A DNA stretch of 11,381 nucleotides. Origin: CAKRZE01 sp045617585 (GTDB taxonomy: Bacteria > Bacillota > Clostridia > Oscillospirales > CAG-272). Both the position numbers and the translations under genes were made by a program. Under the pieces are notes generated by a model that worked only from the letters and a program-made list of their open reading frames with translations, was not told the origin of the DNA and searched no databases. Positions 9,601-11,381 of the stretch are shown here, piece after piece (position 1 is the first letter of the stretch; each line of letters starts with the position of its first letter). The stretch spans positions 1-11,381 of the forward strand of contig JAZLIW010000190.1 in the NCBI GenBank assembly GCA_045617585.1, read 5' to 3'.

Positions 9601-11163
9601 CTTGAAACCGCGCGCGACACCGTCATGCTGACCTCCCAGTGCGCGGATCCCGAGAACCTGATCACCGTCGAATTCCCTGCATTCACCGTTGGCGACGGTT
9701 GCATCGAAGGTACCTACAAGTTCACGAATACCTCGATCTACGACGCGGCTGCGTTCTACGGCATCGCGCTCTATGACGTGGACGGTCAGATGATCGCGAT
9801 GAAGCTCCTCGCGCCGGAACTTGATCCGGAAAGCACGGTGAGCGGCACTTACTCCATTCCTATGATCGATCCTTCCAGAGTTGCATCCGTCAAGCTTGAG
9901 ACCCTTACATCCAAGGCGTTCCCCGAATCCGTTCCCGGTGTGACCGGTTCCTTCAGCGGCTGGTCCGCCGTAGAAAACGCGTCCGTCTCCGTCGGAAGCA
10001 ACGACCTTGCCTACATTCTGTGGGATGATGGCGTTGAAGTCAGCATCATTGAGGGTATTAAGTACGGTACGGTGACTACTGACGTCACCATGGCGGGTAT
10101 CGGTTCTACGATCACCTTCAACGTCGAGCCCAAGGAAGGATATAAACTCGATTATCTCAGCATTGATACGTCCAACTGGGACAACTATATGACGTCTGAT
10201 CCCTCCTTTACGATCCCCGAAGGTTCCGTGTACGTCAAAGTCTTCGCATACTTTGTCAAAGACAACACGGTAGTCCATAACAACACCGCGTCCCTGCTGC
10301 TTGAGGATACCATCGGTCTTCTCCTGCGTCTGGATGCCGCATCCTACGGCGTCAGCGAAAACCTCGGTGTCGTCAAGCTGACTTACGACCACTCCAAGGG
10401 TCCGAAGTCCGACGTCAGCACGGACGTTATCCCCCTGAACGAAGCAGTGAAGGAGTCCGACGGCAGATTCAAGTTCGCGATCGATCTCGCACCCGCGCAG
10501 ATCACCGAAACGATCAAAATTGAACTCTATGAGAACTCCGATGCGACCGATCCGATCTATGAGCAGGAGTATTCCGTTGCGGATTACCTCACTCAGGTCG
10601 TTGAAGAGTACCCCGAAATGGCGAAGCTCAGCAAGGCACTCCTCGCATACGGCGCGGCTTGCCAGGCAATGTTCGAGGTCAACACCGACAACCTCGCGGA
10701 TCCGAAATACAAGGTGAAATCGGCTCTGTCCGACGCTTCCGATGTCGGCGACTACACGCTGACCGAAGGTGCGACCGGCATGAACCTGAAGTCCATGACC
10801 CTCGAGGTCCAGAACCGCACTGCCGTCCGCTTCTACTTTGAACTGGAGGAAGGCGCTTCCGTCGAGGATTACACCGTCAATCTTGTGACCGACGCCACGA
10901 AGACCTACGCGGCAGCCGAAATCGTTCAGGCAGGCAAGAAGTGCTACATCGCCGTCACCGGCATTGAAGCACCCAACCTGAATATGCTGTTCACACTGAC
11001 CGTCACCAACGTCAACGACGATACCGTGACCGAGATCAGCAACTTCTGCGCACTTAACTACGCAAAGGTCGTCCTCGAAGCGGCACCCGGTGACGCGGCG
11101 GAGGATCTTGCCCGCGCACTCTGCTTCTACAGCAAGGAAGCGGACGCATACTTCGGTATGTGA
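484..11163 (+). CDS. Giant secreted multi-domain surface protein (3,559 aa)
   Basis: Probable extracellular adhesin, scaffold or recognition protein; I see no catalytic motif and do not know its ligand. Layout by residue: signal peptide 1-58; helical domain about 66-195; acidic linker about 196-208; large beta-rich region 210-1115 of unknown fold; Ig-like (BIG_2-like) domain about 1120-1205 with a W-S-S-S-N-E-S-I-A signature; further Ig-like domains about 1218-1345, 1346-1452 and 1500-1607; carboxypeptidase-regulatory-like domain about 1697-1818 (T-S-D-V-N-G, then F-E-V-R-A-E-G-Y-R-P); charged linkers 2060-2082 and 2135-2154; glycine-rich alternating-strand domain 2155-2319; probable seven-bladed propeller 2349-2784; CARDB-like domain about 2820-2945; another beta domain about 2921-3052; beta-sandwich about 3053-3152; InlB-B-repeat-like domain about 3184-3260; duplicated C-terminal module 3264-3559. 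No LPXTG, SLH or dockerin signature is visible. The start is uncertain: ATG 484 has a weak ribosome binding site, while TTG 529 in the same frame has a better one; both keep the signal peptide. The reading frame is intact throughout. Confidence 0.93.
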   Translation: MKGSKAILKKGQGETLENTKNTNTKPRSVGRSLRSLLALFLSMIMVVSSIPVQAFAFAGSDNERDDLAPAFTQEAIDLMQEVCGDGYNAEDVLTALYLMGAVDRNGMPILENTFRVNGKNVTADELRAMANSHLTDKEDETVEVDGEVFTWSQIRSLFAISDMNAYVTAAKDMGIALNDEAHIEIANSLIKWLATGGENGDDGDEDGWHKVTHVDHYGTLEIGKNTGAFTSSAPVNPNLYYRVWDDETSSYVATNTRFTPSAKYKYNNQDVTFGSTSSYTTLEDMVASRSTPTQANRLWFPTFPKDATFYAADGREATLYIKDGDTTSLYSGEYGEMTSLSFFVHLDQALVSSGYVPEQVKIILHSASEEAIETIDVGTATASFYYATYNSSPRLTSNKLSFEEVSSRVITDEDVAAMLGDGLEVCVIDMEEYRENVINSVYLDFILRASDDKENSDAYFLPEDLYFTFEVIGEKVAPAATNYNTRLWVTPVEGTEDTYQLDYDANPDIIDTADLGYRISSWSRNITLENSPYLKTVQRKDYEGNTYDAYYIDLYDNVEFISDYVLNGNRSTDILNKANMDMGDVGRLFLDHVDGTEYTLDAYRTSMNFNDDLWAYALKQDQVYDVPDSVIRHSLTYSFIDYPRYIPNFSKKHGNLKVGTLSVSAGSASQSVTFNETSVYSHNPPPTLLWDSASNTLTSFSDYGRNTVENVESLTVNYSSDGRAVLVQSRFLNFLRRGYEALYDGSVSYKNYLETDYVISQYAVYNKDNGTEYPHYFFMYDSSNPSAEVNLHVTGPAMTYYPGDVIPLVVRNDNGVFGYPEGDTDAERKEWASEFRLTVNGRSLEPAEMTFRKGDDGTYGVDMLVFLYEVGEFEAGRIDFEIGHIKLSFDDESYNVLSGLDDDDNITMMTPDWRAILLIDDFELVTEDGNTYLEFPIRSDLTLAETEVLYNQLNTWTRTGLDPIKNMYALFDMTGHPNSAERTPLTVKTEEIDGAEIYTAVRIQLPSIEENGGDPMLFVRIYDGVQLPDAYFKDYNGGIIIDGYPTVGLVDVDGVSTKGHVDGFEVSDPLYRPLTTIVVRLPETTYFEDESDFTLIYNEEWAEWASGLKYRVYKKEGKPAIALSYNFSSTNDEGAAYTYTGAQSFSWSSSNESIAMIENTVIDGKTIGIVIPTGITGTVTFTLTAYNGDDPTSSAAVHRIEIESLEMTVVEDSPEAYIEIPELLTPVIVRRNEAASISFASNVQQANALGGQDSTDFTLNVYEAEASGGVLVKSSDTPVYTKTVTATTENPVCSIRVPEDIFDIVSPLGSESYLAEVSAVCTNEEKLPEGNTDGKLLATVPIKVKNYPIRLTLTSEDNIYMLGGDIYTAAWTVENANDSYDWRYYVTDELGNVISEYSSAGTGTFDKKTLVFTAPEVTDVLKRTYTLTVAAGNNLAEEGWTLATKTLYVYNRDALDILVNGVENKVVVSDDGDVITMDSRAWLSQYLSEDGKTVVLGDSSIGFGELQTDTHLDAAISLNYGDYSWGLISDAIEWVVTDEDGTDPIDLYYSKMGIFSDTSTSGLSNYLPTTDFRLIAVRDGEVTITARHARSGLSSSVKVNVDVLDHELILFQFYPAAVTYLTYTLTDGTEVTVASEANGQLALYEAAGIDDSTRLYVRSEYNGSEYVGMTTMSEMKSGEKNAANGKTYPVNLVKLQKPAEVRFFFNDAEGSPVTGDFTVRGGVYYNGEYVAAADLFNSSNKSDANIGDPDVSNGLEDQTYTSDVNGMISIFFNMEQFTASGEINYARPLLYIFEVRAEGYRPEILVVNPYMESTKVIGLTEITAEEEEKPFLIDVTAETYYDGHYNGDLTIESTTVNIGPNLQNRHIVLASETFLWGLTDLIDRTSGVSVVITEPGSQFYTDEGTTTLLGDGATEDYQTYRFWCYPFSSFAICDTEIVEKPDTLDWVEEKTPVPMDLVLFDAAGEEVANFPFKYALYKSYEAEEPVENENSELKAKEQAEKIKEVTEDFGLGTLLPGGDILEKGMTLLTSCASGGDYGVHFQFCPTADPATYYIMITLSNEEPEADDDDPKEKEKKEREEKYGKIELEYGDIQNYGQEIIAAMRGSQVYTRDFSSQKKGIQDVFNKELDDIYEVGSEKKKEDKKDDDDDEDHSKILIGGTLMACAKYNVYQDDWNIDIVGGGVDLKFIYENEWHKNLIIGWWPVTLSFGVKAEIGGGISGRTVHIPEDPYEDHQVLYSAFVGGELEGFAGLGFDLGIVTAKIGFYGTFGVRADLQTLMSRGNTYFGANFNLKGEVGIKAKFKALVATYEYEICSFAHIGKDKDKGVDYPKGSYETIQKYWTGKDDDGNRYLAVATSEGTQYAITRMAMTPAYLAPATQPGYTFLKTFGDGEELEEIHFSDDGKKIFYLDDGVAFIATAAGITEGAISPDEENDYGQFYLDAAGSNGNYAAVWVTQTQPDVYDDYYEATPADLAAALNSTEITAAICKDGVWTTTRLTDNTAPDVAPTVAVSEDGKYVVVAWRSVYNSNPDAPLTFDVDDNLVFRVWNSETETWSDPQTAFNGIANGSIYALDSAVFNNGSVLLAYNVQTPVSEETENGLEAFYTFLENTADGMTNTTVRASENKVIDSNAQLLKITEDDEEYVVLGWYNGDEKGDICLRVFDDEGNIDETYPSSIAAMSDVRIGEIFRLAGSSKDNLVIGWINAKKADGADVASADLCAVRVYSAADGSYLVAPTQTLAESSASCAVDDFALFAEGIKVTAILSETDYSDGETKVAASFTLEDMVRPELYETEEAYNDAVAMFNDLYPTGVCTVEVPVGYYKADLVEAEFKNEITVEKIRYNQNTVAPFFNVPVQFTVKNSGYTPIDSLTVNGETFTGLNLIPGATTKITVNYEMDGAAHDDDYVISVPGDLGFEAVADTIHFNTPEILIKDSRQTKAENGTRTFVIRLGNANMVPAATADRSYLVTLCSDSACAYPISDSILLTDDQISLLDDGAAVVPFTFDVQELMKDLGMEGSEIPASGLPVFVRVDTLDGDNNVLETARDTVMLTSQCADPENLITVEFPAFTVGDGCIEGTYKFTNTSIYDAAAFYGIALYDVDGQMIAMKLLAPELDPESTVSGTYSIPMIDPSRVASVKLETLTSKAFPESVPGVTGSFSGWSAVENASVSVGSNDLAYILWDDGVEVSIIEGIKYGTVTTDVTMAGIGSTITFNVEPKEGYKLDYLSIDTSNWDNYMTSDPSFTIPEGSVYVKVFAYFVKDNTVVHNNTASLLLEDTIGLLLRLDAASYGVSENLGVVKLTYDHSKGPKSDVSTDVIPLNEAVKESDGRFKFAIDLAPAQITETIKIELYENSDATDPIYEQEYSVADYLTQVVEEYPEMAKLSKALLAYGAACQAMFEVNTDNLADPKYKVKSALSDASDVGDYTLTEGATGMNLKSMTLEVQNRTAVRFYFELEEGASVEDYTVNLVTDATKTYAAAEIVQAGKKCYIAVTGIEAPNLNMLFTLTVTNVNDDTVTEISNFCALNYAKVVLEAAPGDAAEDLARALCFYSKEADAYFGM
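520..531 (+). promoter_or_regulatory. Alternative RBS and TTG start
   Basis: GGTGA (520-524) matches the 3' part of the consensus Shine-Dalgarno AAGGAGGTGA and stands 4 bases before an in-frame TTG (529-531, codon 16 of the ATG-484 reading). AAAGG lies further upstream at 511-515. By contrast only GGGAC-like bases precede ATG 484. Initiation at TTG 529 would give a 3,544-residue precursor with the same mature protein. Confidence 0.4.
6946..7440 (+). other. Glycine-rich alternating beta-strand domain in the giant protein
   Basis: Residues 2155-2319 consist of short strands alternating hydrophobic and polar or glycine residues, with G-G-G-V-D-L-K-F, V-T-L-S-F-G-V-K-A-E-I-G-G-G, F-A-G-L-G-F-D-L-G and L-K-G-E-V-G-I-K-A-K-F as landmarks. 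The pattern resembles porin-like amphipathic strands, yet the protein appears to come from a Gram-positive. A highly charged linker (E-K-K-K-E-D-K-K then five Asp) precedes it and the propeller follows. I remember a similar block in other giant secreted Clostridia proteins but know no name for it. Alternatives are a beta-solenoid or an extended beta-sheet platform. Confidence 0.55.
7528..8835 (+). other. Probable seven-bladed beta-propeller domain of the giant protein
   Basis: Residues 2349-2784 carry seven repeats of a strand, a turn rich in D, G or N, then a hydrophobic strand often ending in W or Y. They are at about 2396-2410 (H-F-S-D-D-G-K-K-I-F-Y), 2436-2456, 2504-2524 (V-S-E-D-G-K-Y-V-V-V-A-W), 2571-2587, 2629-2650 (Y-V-V-L-G-W), 2686-2703 (N-L-V-I-G-W) and 2746-2765. 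After the first gap of about 40, spacing is 57-68 residues, typical of blades. Propellers of this sialidase/TolB-like appearance usually bind ligands or proteins. I see no catalytic residues of sialidases. Fold assignment is inference from the repeat pattern. Confidence 0.6.
10273..11160 (+). repeat. Tandem C-terminal module, two diverged copies
   Basis: Each copy is a beta-sandwich followed by a helical hairpin. Copy A covers about 3264-3400 and copy B about 3433-3559. Their helical ends align without gaps: residues 3382-3397 (L-S-K-A-L-L-A-Y-G-A-A-C-Q-A-M-F) and 3542-3557 (L-A-R-A-L-C-F-Y-S-K-E-A-D-A-Y-F), with 6 of 16 identical. The Y-S-V-A-D-Y-L...A-L-L-A-Y-G-A-A-x-Q-x-x-F pattern resembles a C-terminal module I remember from secreted Clostridia proteins. 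Copy B ends the protein two residues after its last helix, so this pair is the terminus in place of a classical anchor. Confidence 0.6.
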
Positions 11164-11175
11164 TCACCGAAATGA

Positions 11176-11209
11176 CCGATCCCGCGAGCCGGAAGGTCCG
11201 TGGGATCGG
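11176..11209 (+). other. Intercistronic hairpin
   Basis: Bases 11176-11186 (CCGATCCCGCG) pair with 11199-11209 (CGTGGGATCGG) as an 11-bp stem with a single G-T wobble. Inside, CC/GG encloses a GGAA tetraloop (11191-11194) of the stable GNRA class. It lies 12 bases after the stop of the giant gene and 11 bases before the RBS of the small gene. An A-run follows, not a T-run, so it does not look like an intrinsic terminator. A role as an RNA processing or 3'-end stability element that uncouples expression of the two genes is plausible. Confidence 0.6.
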
Positions 11210-11236
11210 GAAATAAAAAAAGGAGTAAAAATTCTC

Positions 11237-11344
11237 ATGAAAGAAGCGTACGAAGCACCGGAGCTGGACGTCGTTTCCTTTGAAACGGAGGACGTCCTGA
11301 TCGATTCCGAGTTTGAAACGCCGGATTATCCGATCAAGTCCTGA
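11237..11344 (+). CDS. Small acidic peptide (35 aa), hypothetical
   Basis: A 35-residue peptide starting M-K-E-A-Y-E-A-P-E-L. AGGAG (11221-11225, within a longer A-rich AAAAAAAGGAGT) stands 11 bases before the ATG, a convincing ribosome binding site that picks this start. The peptide has 11 acidic and 2 basic residues, no cysteine, no signal peptide and no membrane segment. F-E-T-E-D (15-19) and F-E-T-P-D (26-30) repeat 11 residues apart, and the DNA TTTGAAACG is repeated at 11279 and 11312. The N-terminal Y-x-x-P-E-L-x-V-x-x-F-x-x-E-D-V pattern resembles short peptides I remember from Clostridia whose function is unknown to me. It follows the giant gene by 73 bases on the same strand and is probably co-transcribed. 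It could be a leader-plus-core peptide precursor, a signalling peptide or a partner of the giant protein; nothing here decides. Modification or export genes, if any, would lie beyond the window. Confidence 0.75.
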   Translation: MKEAYEAPELDVVSFETEDVLIDSEFETPDYPIKS

Positions 11345-11381
11345 CAGAAAAACATCGGTTCGCCGCCGCGGCATGACGCAT

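Noticed and set aside
1315..10392. Long minus-strand reading frames (1315-3411, 3649-6081, 6148-7182, 7318-10392)
   Set aside because: All are in exact antisense codon phase to the giant gene, where only sense TTA, CTA and TCA make stops. Their products are rich in V, R, D and G with no recognisable domain or signal, and no promoter or RBS context supports them.
10273..11163. LPXTG, SLH or dockerin anchor at the C-terminus
   Set aside because: I looked for each signature and found none; the protein ends with a helical A-x-A-Y-F-G-M tail.
11176..11220. Intrinsic terminator after the giant gene
   Set aside because: The stem is strong but the plus strand continues with an A-run and an RBS, and the minus strand lacks a T-run after the stem.
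11054..11374. Minus-strand 106-codon frame over the end of the giant gene and the small gene
   Set aside because: It overlaps both better-supported plus-strand genes and gives an Arg-rich product without any domain.
11365..11381. Start of a terminator or a new gene (GCCGCGGC palindrome, ATG at 11373)
   Set aside because: Only a few bases remain before the window edge and no RBS precedes the ATG, so nothing can be supported.

Overview
The window looks like a chromosomal piece of a Gram-positive, probably gut- or rumen-type Clostridia (Bacillota; an Oscillospiraceae/Lachnospiraceae-like organism is my best guess). The reasons are an AT-rich intergenic region with a textbook SigA promoter, a GC-rich coding body, a Gram-positive style secretion signal, and a giant multi-domain secreted protein whose core and C-terminal modules resemble ones I remember from Clostridia. 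No database search was possible, so the taxon is an inference.

Layout. Bases 1-483 hold no convincing gene but are dense in signals: three copies of a 15-base direct repeat (85, 117, 201), a small hairpin (169-190), an intrinsic terminator (231-259), a foldable inverted repeat (283-331), a near-consensus promoter TTGAAA-17-TATAAT (396-424), a perfect 9-bp inverted repeat centred on its -10 box (406-435), and a short 5'-UTR hairpin (455-473). Bases 484-11163 are one uninterrupted gene for a 3,559-residue secreted protein. It runs from a signal peptide and N-terminal helical domain through many beta-rich and Ig-like domains, a carboxypeptidase-regulatory-like domain, charged linkers, a glycine-rich alternating-strand domain, a probable seven-bladed beta-propeller, a CARDB-like domain and an InlB-B-repeat-like domain, to a duplicated C-terminal module. 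It has no visible catalytic site and no recognised cell-wall anchor. An intercistronic hairpin (11176-11209) and a strong ribosome binding site then lead to a 35-residue acidic peptide gene (11237-11344). Bases 11345-11381 show only a GC-rich palindrome (11365-11372) cut near the window edge.

How they work together (inference). One regulated promoter probably transcribes a two-gene unit, the giant extracellular protein plus the small peptide. The operator-like dyad over the -10 box suggests repression. The giant protein reads as an adhesin, scaffold or recognition protein rather than an enzyme. The small peptide belongs to a style of short acidic peptide (Y-x-x-P-E-L-x-V-x-x-F-x-x-E-D-V) that I associate with Clostridia and whose function I do not know; whether it is a peptide precursor, a signal or a partner of the giant protein cannot be decided here.
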